DNA from: Lepidodermella squamata
Lineage: Eukaryota > Gastrotricha
Direction: 5' to 3'
DNA length: 64,000 nt
Assembly: GCA_047495785.1 (NCBI GenBank)
Contig: JBLDXI010000017.1
Span: 3,224,001 to 3,288,000, forward strand
The notes under the pieces were generated by a model, which saw nothing but the letters and a program-made list of their open reading frames with translations, had not been told where the DNA came from and did no database searches. Positions 21,745 to 32,619 of the stretch are shown here, one piece after another. A program made the translations under genes and the position numbers. Positions within the stretch are counted from its first letter, which is position 1, and each line of letters starts with the position of its first letter.

Positions 21745-23077
21745 TCATATAACATATGGCAGGATGGATTCTGCCGGGTTGTTGGCCAATAAGGATTCGA
21801 GGGGCTTCATAGCGATGAATTCGAGAACGCAAGGAGGCAGTTCAAGACTGTAGGTCTTCCGAGATACATTACGGCCGAGACATCGCCGAATAACGTTGCG
21901 ACACTGTATTTGGAGGGCGAGCGGCCGAATTTGAGCAAGTGGCAGCAGTCTGACCCAAGGTTGAACCTTGCTACGAGTATAATTCGTCTCTTCCAGAGCG
22001 GCGGCTAGATGCTGCCGATCAACGCCGGCGTAAATGAGAGCGACAGCGTATGCGAATTCGTTATTCCTTAAAAAATAAAAATAAAATTAGCATAATGTCG
22101 CATATTCTATCAAAATAGCTTACATGACAGCAAGGTAAAGAGGGCTAACAGTAGAACGCGGACTGCGAGGAATCTCACAGCTTTCCAGTAAAATAGTAAC
22201 TAAAGAGGCGAACTGCTTGTGGTGAAGGGTCAACGCGAGAATAGACAGCCCATTTTGATCGAAAACAGCTATTTCAGCGCCAACTGCAAGCAAGGCTTTC
22301 ACCGAGGAAACGTGACCTTGGATCGCCGAATAAGTCAGCGCTGTGTGGCCAAATAGGTCTTTGATGTTTGGATCCTTAGTTTTCGTTGCCATCAAATCCA
22401 CAGCGCGGTCGAAGCCTTCGATGCAAGCCGCCATGAGTGGGGTGGAACCGGATGAAAAATCAACCGTGTCAGTCGAAGCGCCGGCCTCCAGCAGCATCGA
22501 CACGCCAATGGCCGACTTCGCCGCGTAAAACAGCGGAGTCCGACCCAATTCATCCGCAATGTTTACGGAGGCGCCGAGGTGTAGTAGCCTTCGAATCACT
22601 GACGTGTCGTTACATTTCGCGGCAACAACCAATGGCGGTGGTCCACTTCCGCCGGCGTTGGGATCAGCGTTGTTTTCCAAGAGCTTCAACGCGCACTCCG
22701 TAGAATTATTCAAAATAGCAACTGTTAAGGCGGTTCGGCCCGACGGATCAAGTGCATTCGCAGTGCATATTCCGGTTTTCAGCACCAATTCGACAGCTTC
22801 AGGAAAATCGTCTATAAGAAGAAAGAATGGAATTGTTTGAACTTGATTTGGCACAGAGCTTTCACTCACTTTTTATCGACAGGAAAAGTAGGTTCATATT
22901 GCAAGAAAGAATGTGCTCCTTGTCAGCATTATCAAGCACCGCTTTGAGTATAAGAAAGTTTTTCTTCTCAATAGACCTAATCAACAGCTCTTTGATTGAG
23001 TTCGGTCTGCGGTGAATGATGTCATGGACATAGCCGTTGACCAAAACCGGCGATGATAAGGTCGTCAAATAGTCCAT
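21745..23077 (-). CDS. Ankyrin-repeat and SOCS-box protein (ASB family)
   Basis: Predicted substrate receptor of a Cullin-5/Elongin B-C ubiquitin ligase. Exons on the minus strand: 23077-22870, 22811-22124, 22066-21745; 405 residues. At least six ankyrin repeats occupy about 70-300 (DPSGRTALTVAI, GSGPPPLVVAAKC, DELGRTPLFYAAKSA, SGSTPLMAACIEGF, DLFGHTALTYSAIQGH). The last exon encodes a SOCS box at about 345-384: RPLALQIQCRNVIRRCLG is the BC box, and LPPCVLEF fits the Cul5-box LPxP-type region. The exact ASB subfamily is not clear. The start lies 95 nt downstream of the TEFM stop on the same strand. A short upstream ATG (ATGACTTGA) precedes the chosen start, and TTTTTTGTAG ends 37 nt before it. 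Confidence 0.88.
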
Positions 23078-23172
23078 ACCCACAGTGTAAATTCAAGTCA
23101 TTGTAATAATTCAACTACAAAAAATGGAAATATGGCTGTTAAATGAACTCATTTTTAAAACCGCAACAAATT

Positions 23173-24321
23173 TCAATTGTGAGATTGAGTATTTTCAGCG
23201 ATAACCGGATTTTCAGAGGCAGCTAAGCTGGCTTGAGCTGCCGCTTTTTCGGCTCCCTTGAGGACGAGCTCGTAGAAGGCCACGCCTAAAAGAAAGGCTA
23301 TGTTAAAGCTTTCGCGTTCGATATCACCGACTTGGCGATACCGAGCCAATGCGCTCGGATTAATTTCAACAGTGAATTGCTCAGGTGGACTGCTCGCTTC
23401 GGTTGCATCTCCGACGGTTTCAATCGGCCGCCTTTCGATAGCGGATTCGACTATACGATGTCCGGAAACTCGCTCGTTTCCAATCGAGAGTCCAAATAGA
23501 CGGGTCACAGCAGACGGGCGCAATTTGAAAACCCTATGGAGCTGTTGATGAGCATTATATGTTTGAGCGTTCAGCAGCGTTAATAGCACTGTCTCTGCAA
23601 CGGTTTGATTCACGACAAGCGGCATAAATTTGAGGCTTGGACACCGCATTCTCTTGAATTCTGCGATGTAGCAGTCAACGTTATTAGGCAAATGTTTCTG
23701 GACAACTTCGCACATTTTTTCATGCAAAGTGGCATGAGAATGTTTGGTGGCGACGAAAGGAGTTTCCAAAAACTGGGTGCGATTCCAATCATTCACGATT
23801 AAGGTACTGTTCGGCTTGGAAAGGTCTCGATGCATAGAACACCAAGTCACTTGGTTTTGCCCAACGTCCAGAGCAGCAAACGAGCCGATGGAGAGTGCTC
23901 GGTTTAACGGCAATCTTGGAATACAGCCGGATAGAGACGCGCTGTACTTTTTGTCCACATCTTCAGCTGAATCGTCCATCATCTCATCGCCCAGCAAATG
24001 TCGACACAATTTCTCGGCAAGAGTATGGCCAACTCCGGTGATCTTCAAGACGTCGGAAACTTTGCGGAAACCACCCAAGCTATCACGCCAGCGACAGAGC
24101 GATATCGCTTTTGCCACGCTGACCAGCTCTGTTTTGGCAAACTCGTCAGCCGACATCGAATTCAAAAGGGTCAGAATAGTTTTTGTCTGCTCGTCATCGA
24201 AGCCGGAATCGATATCGTTTTTTATTTTATCTGATGAAAGGCCTCGCACGATATGCACAACACGAAGGTTGTTTAACGCTTCGCTTAGCAAAGCCTTACT
24301 TCTCATAAGAGCCAGGATCAT
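23173..24321 (-). CDS. TEFM: Mitochondrial transcription elongation factor (TEFM)
   Basis: Binds mitochondrial RNA polymerase and makes elongation processive. Single exon, 382 residues. The N-terminus (MRSKALLSEALNNLRVV) is Arg-containing and amphipathic, fitting a mitochondrial presequence. A helix-hairpin-helix module at about 45-110 (LLNSMSADEFAKT, GGFRKVSDVLKITGVGHTLA) is followed by a degenerate RNase H/Holliday-resolvase fold with SIGSFAALDVGQNQVTWC and VNDWNRTQFLE, matching the order in vertebrate TEFM (VLDW). The C-terminal Ala-rich tail is unremarkable. TTTTTTTAG ends one base before the ATG. Recognition rests on domain order and short motifs, so an unrelated HhH plus RNase H-like protein remains possible. 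Confidence 0.8.
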   Translation of the reverse strand: MILALMRSKALLSEALNNLRVVHIVRGLSSDKIKNDIDSGFDDEQTKTILTLLNSMSADEFAKTELVSVAKAISLCRWRDSLGGFRKVSDVLKITGVGHTLAEKLCRHLLGDEMMDDSAEDVDKKYSASLSGCIPRLPLNRALSIGSFAALDVGQNQVTWCSMHRDLSKPNSTLIVNDWNRTQFLETPFVATKHSHATLHEKMCEVVQKHLPNNVDCYIAEFKRMRCPSLKFMPLVVNQTVAETVLLTLLNAQTYNAHQQLHRVFKLRPSAVTRLFGLSIGNERVSGHRIVESAIERRPIETVGDATEASSPPEQFTVEINPSALARYRQVGDIERESFNIAFLLGVAFYELVLKGAEKAAAQASLAASENPVIAENTQSHN

Positions 24322-25430
24322 TCTAAAAAAATCTACAATTCCAAATCTCTGGACCGTTACACAAAGCGATAATAGTTGACCAATAAGCCGAGTACATAGT
24401 CATTGAAGTGGATAAGGAAACACAGCCACGGCCAGCTATTTCAATGTAAAAAAAAACGCCAAAAAACCTTATTCATAATTTGGGAACAATGTAAAAAACG
24501 ACCTCTTTACGATTTACGAAGAAGGATCTGAAATCCGAGAAAGCAATAAAGGAGGAGTAGCAGAGATCAGAGATCCAGCGTAGAACATTCAAATATGATT
24601 TATCATTCAAAACATGAGCCTCGCTTTAACCTCCAACAGCTTAAATTGAATATTGAATGAGTCAAGCGTAAGGACAGTATTTTTTCATATGCACATCGGC
24701 ACACAACGAAGACATCGGCTCGGCCAATTGGTCAATGATATCGCATTTCAGAAGACTTGAGTCTAGAAGTTAGAGAAGAGCTAGAGCTAGTCTAGAGACT
24801 GGAGATGAAGGAAAAAGAAAGTTTTAACACAAGTAATAGACCTGCGGAAATAAGCGCTACAGAATACACTTTTTGGCGTTGAGGATGTGAGATCCTTCGA
24901 ACGAGAAGGCCGTAACTCCTTCACCCAAAAGAACTGGAAAACTTCAACAAGGCAAAGAGGCAAAATGGGACAAGCTTACGCACTGTCATTGGATGAATGA
25001 ATTATTGCAGTCATTATATCGGAAAATATTAGATCGGCTACTCAAAAACATTGCGAGTAATTTGAGTACATACTCGCATCACAGGCAAATATTTTTGAAC
25101 CAATTTTTATGGCGGAACACTTGGAAACCCTCAAGGATCCAAGGAAGCTGTGAAAGTGGTGCAGGAGATGGAGTCCTGGAAACCTCTTCTGAGAGTTCTG
25201 AGTTCTGAGTTGCTGAGTTGCTGTTATAATCGTTAAAAAAATTTATTTACTAAATCCACTGCTATTGCTACTGTCTTGAACTAAAGGTTATAGGTTACTT
25301 ATATACTAAATCCACCCTGCTGCTTCTTTAAGGGCCAGCGGTGTTATTCGTTACACTCACGTTGCACTCATGCGCGGCGTATCGCAATAAGGCAACAATT
25401 AAATTTCTTGAAAATCGGGAGTTTTTTAGA
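24322..25430. other. Divergent intergenic region (TEFM / oxidase cluster)
   Basis: About 1.1 kb between divergent genes, the likely promoter region for both. Low-complexity stretches occur (TAGAG-rich near 24770-24800, GAGTTCT/TGAGTTGC repeats near 25190-25220). No gene or mobile element recognised. Confidence 0.55.
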
Positions 25431-26473
25431 ATGGTTCAAGTATGTGTCATCGGCGCAGGAGTTGTTGGTTTGTCCACCGCTTGGCAGTTACTGGAGCAAA
25501 TGGCAGATGTGTCAGTGACTATTTATGCCGACAAGTTTACTTTGCATACAACCAGTCACGGTGCCGCTGGAATATTTCAACCTCAGCCCGGCGCAACGAA
25601 TGTCAATGATTTGGACAGAATTTGCTCCGAAAGCTGGCATTTTTATGACTCCATCGTTAGATCTGAAGAAGCGCGAGAAGCTGGAATTAGCGTTATTGAT
25701 GGCTATCAACTGTATACTCACCGAATGCCGCTCGAAGAGGAAAATTATCGAAAATTTGTTTATCAATTTGCTGAAGTTGATCCCAAAACATTAACGTTTC
25801 TGCCCGATGTGTCTGGCATTGTTCAGGCGTATCACTATACCACTTTGCTGGTCGAATGTCGCCGTTATTTGCCATGGTTAATGAGAAAACTTGAGCAAAA
25901 GGGCGTCAAAATTATACAGCGTTCATTAAGTGCGCTTGAAGATGTATCTTCTGAGGACTTTGATATTATTTTCAATTGCGCTGGTCTTGGAAACATCCAG
26001 TTGACGAAAGACAATAGAATGAAACCTGTTCAGGGGCAACTAGTCCGCGTTCATGCTCCCTGGGTGAAACAATTTTACAGGCTTGACAACCACACATACA
26101 TATATCCGGGTCAAGATTTAGTAGTTCTCGGCGGCACACGTGAAGTTGGAGAGGCAAGCACTTATCCGAAGTCAGATGTTACGGCTTCGATCGTTTCACG
26201 CTGTTGCAAGCTGGTTCCCAGCCTTTCCGAAGCTAAAATCGACCATGTATGGGTAGGCTTGCGTCCTTACCGAGACGAGGTGCGCATTGAAGAAGGTACA
26301 CCGTTGTTCAACCCCAAAACTAACAGAGAAATTCGCGTAGTTCATAATTATGGGTAATGTTTTACATGTTTCTACTTTATTAATCATCCTCAATTTTCCT
26401 CAGCCACGGATCGAACGGTGTCGGATTATCGATGGGCTCTGCTGTCATTGCCGTATCACGAGTGTCCACGTAA
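25431..26473 (+). CDS. D-aspartate/D-amino-acid oxidase, tandem copy 1
   Basis: FAD enzyme that deaminates D-amino acids oxidatively, making H2O2. Exons 25431-26353 and 26404-26473; 330 residues. VCVIGAGVVGLSTAW (4-18) is the FAD-binding fold, TSHGAAGIFQPQ the DAO-family motif, FNCAGLGN the second FAD contact and GLRPYRDEVRIEEG the substrate-carboxylate arginine loop. GLRPYR, APWVKQF and YIYPGQD resemble D-aspartate oxidase more than D-amino-acid oxidase. Final exon HGSNGVGLSMGSAV is the usual end, but it stops at RVST with no peroxisomal signal, seven residues shorter than copies 2 and 3. Same intron position and phase as the other two copies. TTTTTTAG ends one base before the ATG. Confidence 0.93.
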
Positions 26474-26583
26474 CTGCACTATAGCTCTTCCTTACATGAC
26501 ATCAAATGTTATAGAAAAATCGCGATATTTATTCGGAATGCTCTATATTTTCTGATTAACTGAACTATCATAGGTTAGTTAGG

Positions 26584-27654
26584 ATGGTTAAAGTCTGTAT
26601 CGTTGGTGCCGGCGTCGTTGGATTGTCGACAGCCTGGGAAGTCCTTGAGAAAATCAAAGACGCAGATGTTGTTGTTTATGCCGACAAGTTTACGGTTGAA
26701 ACCACGAGCCACGGCGCTGCGGGTATTTTCCAGCCGCAGGCCGGCTTGACAAAAGCCGCTGATTTCGGCAAAATTTGCTCGGATAGCTGGACATTTTTTG
26801 ACAGCCTTGTACGATCTAGCGAAGCTCGTAATGCCGGCATTGGCGTCATTGATGGATACCAATTGAATGAAGATGTAAGACCTGTGGAGGATGAAGCCTA
26901 TCGGAATTATGTCTATCACTTCGCGGAGGTCAAGCCCGAAAGCTTAAAATTTTTGCCCGAGGATGCGAGAAAGAAAATTGTTCAAGCGTTTCACTACACG
27001 ACGCTAATGATCGAATGTCGACGGTATTTGCCGTGGATGATGAAAAACCTGGAAATTCGAGGCGTTAAATTTCAACGCCGGTTTTTGTCGTCGTTAAACG
27101 AGCTAGCTTGTGAAAACTTTGACATTGTTTTCAATTGCGCTGGTCTTGGAAATCAGGCTTTGACAAACGACGCTCAAATGTACCCGATTCGTGGTCAAGT
27201 CATCAGGGTTAACGCGCCTTGGGTGAAACAGTTCTTTATACTAGGCGATTGGACTTACATGTTTCCCGGGCAAGATTTATTAGTCCTCGGCGGTGTTTAC
27301 CAGGAAAAGAACTACAATAGACAAGTCGACGCCACCGATTCGGCTTCGATCTGGGAACGCTGTAAACGGATCGTTCCTAGCATTGCCATGGCTACCGTTG
27401 ATCATGAATGGGTCGGATTGAGGCCTTATCGCTCGGAGATTCGCATTGAGGAGGGTTTGTCTATGATAAATCCGGCTAACAATCACAAAACACGTGTCAT
27501 TCATAATTATGGGTATTAATCTTAGAATTGTTGATTACTTCGAACTACTCCGGTATTTTTGCGTTTTAGCCATGGGTCAAATGGCGTTGGTCTTTCTATG
27601 GGAACTGCTGTTGCTGCAGTTAAATTGGCATGCGATGCGAAATCAATGCTATGA
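26584..27654 (+). CDS. D-aspartate/D-amino-acid oxidase, tandem copy 2
   Basis: Exons 26584-27512 and 27570-27654; 337 residues. All family motifs are intact: VCIVGAGVVGLSTAW, TSHGAAGIFQPQ, FNCAGLGN, GLRPYRSEIRIEEG and HGSNGVGLSMG. It ends AKSML, which is not a canonical PTS1 (consensus S/A/C-K/R/H-L/M) though Ser and Leu are kept. It starts 110 nt after copy 1 stops. TYMFPGQD and a NYNRQVDA segment differ from copies 1 and 3, so substrate preference may differ. Peroxisomal targeting uncertain. Confidence 0.93.
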
Positions 27655-27777
27655 TTCTATCAAACCGAATTTTTTTTGATTGCGCTATTTATCAATCTTC
27701 AGTAACCTTTTCTTTGATTGAAAAATGGATTTAGCTGCTAAAATTACCCATGTCTAGTTATCTAGTTGAATTTTATA

Positions 27778-28847
27778 ATGGTTAAAGTTTGTGTTGTTGG
27801 CGCTGGGGTAGTCGGCCTTTCGACCGCTTGGCAAGTTATGGAGCAATTTAAAGACGCTTCCGTTGTCATTTACGCAGACAAATTTACGACACAAACAACA
27901 AGTCACGGCGCCGCTGGAATTTTCCAACCGCAACCTGGGTTGACGAAAGCGGCTGATTTCGATAAAATATGCGCCGATAGTTGGGCATTTTGCGACAGTA
28001 TTGTTCGCTCGAGTGAGGCCCGGAATGCTGGCATTAGCGTCATCGATGGCTACCAAATGTACGATAAACGTGTTCCTCTCGAGGAGGAAAATTATCGAAA
28101 ATTTGTTTATAACTTTTCGGAGGTGAATCCTCAGTCTTTGACCATGATACCCGAAGCTACTCGTGCTAAGATCGTGCAAGCGTATCATTATACGACTTTG
28201 CTCATCGAATGTCGCAGATATTTGCCTTGGCTAATGAAGAAACTTGAGCAGAGAGGCGTGGAAATAAGACAGCGGCTGTTGAATTCATTGGATGAACTCG
28301 CTAATGAAGACTTTGATTTAGTTTTCAATTGCGCTGGACTTGGTAACCTGAACCTAACCAAAGATGTTCGGATGTTTCCGATTCGTGGTCAGCTGATTAG
28401 AGTTAACGCTCCATGGGTGAAACAGTTCTTCTTTTTGGGTGACTCGACGTACATTTTCCCGGGCCAGGATCATTTGATACTGGGTGGCTGTCGTCAAAAG
28501 GGTAATTACAGCACGAAAATAGACGAAAATGATTCGCAGGCGATATGGAAGCGATGCAAAGAACTTGTTCCAAGTCTGTCCAGTGCCACCGTTGACCATG
28601 AATGGGCTGGCCTGAGACCTTACCGTGATGAAATTCGGATCGAAGAGGGTTCTTACTTGGTTAATAGCACAAATGGCCGCAAAATTCGTGTGATTCATAA
28701 CTACGGGTACAATATTCCCACTTATTGGATGAACGCCTTTTACTTATTCTGTAATCTTCTAGCCATGGGTCTAATGGCGTTGGTTGCTCCATGGGTTCCG
28801 CAGCGGCCGCCGTTGCTTTGGCTAAAAATCCAACCTCTAAGCTGTAA
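27778..28847 (+). CDS. D-aspartate/D-amino-acid oxidase, tandem copy 3 (PTS1)
   Basis: Exons 27778-28706 and 28763-28847; 337 residues. The frame is open 12 nt upstream, but the first ATG is 27778. Motifs VCVVGAGVVGLSTAW, TSHGAAGIFQPQ, FNCAGLGN and GLRPYRDEIRIEEG are complete. The C-terminus ends NPTSKL, a canonical peroxisomal import signal, as expected for a D-aspartate oxidase. Starts 123 nt after copy 2; an acceptor-like TATCTAG ends 12 nt before the ATG. It is the copy most likely to keep the ancestral peroxisomal role. Confidence 0.94.
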
Positions 28848-29212
28848 ACACTAGACATCAATATAATGGAAATTGATTCTGAAAATGGTCCTTTAGACTT
28901 GCCAAACATGCTTTTAGCTGACATGATTGACCCGGTTTTTATTAGCTATTTTAGGCCCGTCACTAATTTGACCGGTGCAAATATTTTTTGGTGGAAGTTG
29001 AATCTGCTTTATAGCTCATAATTATTTTTTTGAAACCGATGCGCTCTTTCTATGCTATTTTGTTGGGGATGCTTTTTACAAAATATCGAATTCGTTTATT
29101 ATATATTTACACATATTATTATATTTTACTATTTACCACATTTACTACACGATTAAATTCCGTTTCTGATAGGTGGTTGTTAAATGAACAGTGGTTTACA
29201 TGAGCTTCGATC

Positions 29213-29489
29213 ATGCTCATTCAGAAGTGCATTCGCCCAACCTGGATGTGGCTCAAAGCTAAACTGGCTCGATGCTACTACATTTACAACATTGAATCCT
29301 GTTGCTACTGTTTGGAACCGTGGGAAGCTTGCCTTTTCAGTAAGTTGAAATTAAATACCAAATTTTCAATAATGAAACATCCATCTCTTTTTATCTTTTC
29401 TAGATGTCATGGCATTAGTATTTTTTTGCATGATATGCGCATCGTCCTATTGGATTCTCCTGACCGCCTTTGCTAACATCGCCGGCTGA
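29213..29489 (+). CDS. SPTSSA: Small subunit of serine palmitoyltransferase (ssSPT)
   Basis: Small ER membrane activator of serine palmitoyltransferase, the first enzyme of sphingolipid synthesis. Exons 29213-29339 and 29404-29489 join in phase to 70 residues, close to the 71-76 of vertebrate SPTSSA/B. The diagnostic core is present: a basic amphipathic start, YYIYN, then CLEPWE followed by LFN (family LEPWE...FN), then a hydrophobic helix (VMALVFFCMICASSYWILL). The splice junction falls inside LFN, so neither exon alone shows the family. Start may instead be the second Met at 29246. A or B type cannot be told. With DES1 at 2518-3790 this is the second sphingolipid gene in the window. Confidence 0.85.
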
Positions 29490-30000
29490 AATTCACGCCG
29501 TCGGTTGTGCTTCGCTCAAATTAGCAGCTATTTTATATTATTATGAAAACGACAAAGAACGATATCTACTTCTCATGATTAGTCAAATCGCATCTTCCAT
29601 CTTTTTGCACTCATTTTTGTTGCAGACGGATACTTATTTTTTCTGATTCAACTAGTCTGATATTTTTACACCTATTCTTCAAAATCTCGTCATTGTTATA
29701 GCCATGTCCGCATCGGTGCAAAATGTGCCTCATGAGTTTTTTCGTATTAATTTTCGACACGATATTAAAGTTATTTATGAATATTCGATTTTATACTCCA
29801 AATAAACTTCATTTGGTTTTATATTTCGTTTCCCTGGGTAGCAAACAGAAGGGAGGCCAGCTTCGTACAAAGAATTCGAAATGCTGTTGAGCTGATATTA
29901 AGCAGAAATTTCGTGAGAATGACAAAAGATCGAGATTTCCGCTTTATTAATTAAATCTCTAGATGCATCTATGCAACAATAAACGAGATGAGAAAGAATG
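29490..30000. other. Convergent intergenic region
   Basis: AT-rich 3' flanks of ssSPT (+) and the LOTUS gene (-). AATAAA occurs near 29801. Nothing else recognised. Confidence 0.55.
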
Positions 30001-30737
30001 TTAATAGGGTCGCTTGATCACAACAAGCCCGTCGACAACGTCGAGACTAAAATCAGGACCCGCGGTCATTTGAAGCAATTCCAGGTACCCGCTAGCGCCG
30101 TAACGTTGCGGCGAAATACGAGAAATATTTGGGTGTTTCATCTCCATCAAATCGTCCAGCGGTAGAGAAGATGCACCATTCGCAATCGCATCTTCGAGGC
30201 AAGTTCGAACGGCCTCGCGAAATAGTTTCAGCTGGGGCGTGTCCAGCGGTTGCACGTTCGAGACAGGCGCTTGGTTCGCCGAAGTATGGCCGCGGCTGTT
30301 TGAGCCGTAGTAATTGTTTCGCCCTATAAATTTTCCACAATTAATTTCGAGGCCTGACTGATAAAATTACCTTCCCGTTTCTGAGCCGCTCTTTCATTCC
30401 ACTTGGCCAGCGTTTCGCCTTGTTCAGACGCATGCTGAAGCGCGAAAACTTCGTAGTCGAAGCCATTAGCCATCGGGCGAAGTTCGAAATAACTTGGTGA
30501 TAGCATGAGGATGTCGTACAGAGACCTCATGCCACACCGAGGCACAGGTGTCCCCATATAACTTTCGTACTTAAGAAACAACGCACATTTTTTTATTCGA
30601 ATGATGAGAAATAATTTCCTACTGACTTGTCGCTCCAACCTTCTGACTGTTGATTTGCACCCCGGCTCGGAATCTAAAATGGAGATTATCGCCATGGTAA
30701 CCTCTTCGAACTGTTCCGCCTCAGATTTAGACGTCAT
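30001..30737 (-). CDS. Small protein with two LOTUS/OST-HTH-like domains
   Basis: Exons 30737-30627, 30569-30371, 30323-30001; 210 residues. The N-terminal half (TMAIISILDSEPGC, VRRLERQYESYMGTP, GMRSLYDILMLSPSYFEL) follows the pattern of an OST-HTH/LOTUS winged helix, as in Oskar, TDRD5/7 and MARF1. The C-terminal half (VRTCLEDAIANGASSLPLDD, YGASGYLELLQMTAG) looks like a second, more divergent copy. A short Asn/Gly/Ser linker with YYGSNSRGH joins them. LOTUS domains bind G-rich RNA or the Vasa helicase in germ granules; here this role is inference. No Tudor, NYN or other domain is attached. It is the last gene of a head-to-tail minus-strand series, 494 nt behind AGPAT5. Confidence 0.65.
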
Positions 30738-31231
30738 TTGAATTCAGCAAAGTAATGACTAATTATTGAAAGTCAAAATAGCGATCATGTATTTCAATTC
30801 GTTGTTTTATTCAAAAGAAATAAGCAACGCACCAATTCTTCAAAAAACAGCAATAATGTTCACATGTTCATGATACAAACTAAATCACATCATAGCACTC
30901 TATCTGAAAGGATAAACGACCAACAGAGCGCATTGTTACTACAGGCGGGTAAGTATTCCCAAATAAGGCAGCGAAAGTTGACCCCGCAGAACCAAAAAAA
31001 CATAAAATTCAATGAAACCAAGCTTGCGGATACACTTCGGCACCTCTACGTTATTGTTGCAACTGTCGTCGTTTTACAAGAAAGCATATTCACTAACCTC
31101 GCATTAGCAGGAGAAGATGGGTAATCGAAAAATACCCGAGCATGCTCACAACAATCAGTGGAATGTTCAAAGTTTAAAAATGTGAGCGCTCGTGATTTTA
31201 TTTGCAATATAGCCACGGCACGACGCCTCCA
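30738..31231. other. Intergenic region, no gene seen
   Basis: AT-rich gap between two minus-strand genes. The 86-codon plus-strand frame within it has no family resemblance. Confidence 0.5.
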
Positions 31232-32490
31232 TTACTGGAGACGATCAGGCACAAGGGTGACCCAGGCCATGGTCGCAACGGTGCCCGCAATAGCAGACCA
31301 TTTGTAAATCGACCGACCCGTGTCGGTGGCGACCAGCAGAACAGTGAGCCCGACCGAGACGATCAGGTAAGGCAAGGTGTGGCGGAAGGGGGCTAGTTGC
31401 GAAGGCTGAGGTCGGCGAGTTCCGTCAAGTGAACCGCCGTTGGTGTAGAATTTTCGAAGCATGCTGAAATAAAATGATAAAAGGTTGATCGTAAAAACTC
31501 ATGAAATGCTCACTCATTCTTGACTCGGAATCGATCACACAACCAGGCCGCAAAGCCAGACTCTTCATTCGGAATGGTGCTGCGAGGGATGCGAGCCATA
31601 TGAATGTGAACGCGACCAGCAGAGCCAACCAGGTAGCTAGCCATGCTGGGGGTTTTCGGCTGCGACCCATCTGGCACCCAGTTGGGCGGTTCGTAGGCCA
31701 CGGTGACGTCATACACCGCATCAACGTTCGGGCCTAGACTTTGCATGGCGTGGTAAAATCCGCGATGTTTCGGCGTCAGCACTAGGTCAAAAGTCGGAAG
31801 ACCGTACTTGTCAGCGTACTTCTGATTCACCTCGACAGCTTTCTTGTTCGAAGCCCTAAACCGAGTACCCTCGGGGAAAATGACCAGCCAAAACACCCCT
31901 CGTCTAGCCAAGCTCTGCAGCTGTTCCCGGTACGAATCAGCGTCGTATCCGCCTCTTTTAACGTATACACAACCATGCTGCTTGAAATAGTAACCATACA
32001 TTGGAATATAGCGAAGAGAATTTTTCAGGACGTAGCGTAGGTTGCCGAGACACTGTTGCCGAACAGCCACGATGTCGGCGATAATCCAGTCGAAAGAGCA
32101 CTGGTGATTGCAAATAAAGACAACGCTCTCTCGGTCTGGTTGACTGCCGTCCGAGTGAGCAGCCGCGTCTCCGTATAAATAAATCTCGGTCGGAGTCCAA
32201 TTCTCGGCGAAAAATAGAATCACCCGCTGGTACGATGACCAAATAAACTCGTCGAATCTGATGAACCAGCGTCGAGTTGGCGGCGTTAGGCACGTCAACG
32301 CCTTCATTCCGAGCCATGCGAATAAAAAAGTCGGCGCGACCGAAAACAACAAAGCGAGGGGAATGCCACAGCTGAAAACGTAACGAAACGGCTTCGCAAA
32401 AGCTTCGCTGAGAGAAGTAGGCGGTTTAATCAGCGCTTTCTGCTGTCTCTCGGCCGGACTTTCGAATCGCCCCGTTGTCGTGGCGTCCAT
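31232..32490 (-). CDS. AGPAT5: 1-acylglycerol-3-phosphate acyltransferase, AGPAT5-like
   Basis: Converts lysophosphatidic acid to phosphatidic acid in ER/mitochondrial membranes. Exons 32490-31514 and 31463-31232; 402 residues. NHQCSFDW holds the HX4D catalytic motif (His129, Asp134); FPEGTR (205-210) is the glycerol-phosphate binding block. RYVLKNSLRYIPMYGYYFKQ between them is typical of the AGPAT3/4/5 branch, and IADIVAVRQ and VYDVTVAYE point to AGPAT5. An N-terminal membrane segment lies at about 40-62, and the second exon adds a hydrophobic tail (LPYLIVSVGLTVLLVA, then a shorter one). The upstream GTG codon was not used as start. TTTTTGTAG ends 18 nt before the ATG; KRI1 stops 129 nt upstream on the same strand. 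Confidence 0.92.
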
Positions 32491-32619
32491 CACAATATGT
32501 TAAAACTACTACAAAAATCGAAGGAAAACACGTTGTTGAATAATGAAACCATTAAATATATTCGTATATAAAGCCCGTTCCACGAGTTTGAAGACTTCAA
32601 CAATGTTATGAGCAGTATT

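Noticed and set aside
24770-25220. Possible transposon remnant in TAGAG/GAGTTCT-rich stretches
   Set aside because: Only simple low-complexity sequence; no terminal repeats, coding remnant or target duplication.
28866-29021. 51-codon frame starting MEIDSENG after oxidase copy 3
   Set aside because: No homology recognised, no splice continuation, and too short to separate from chance.
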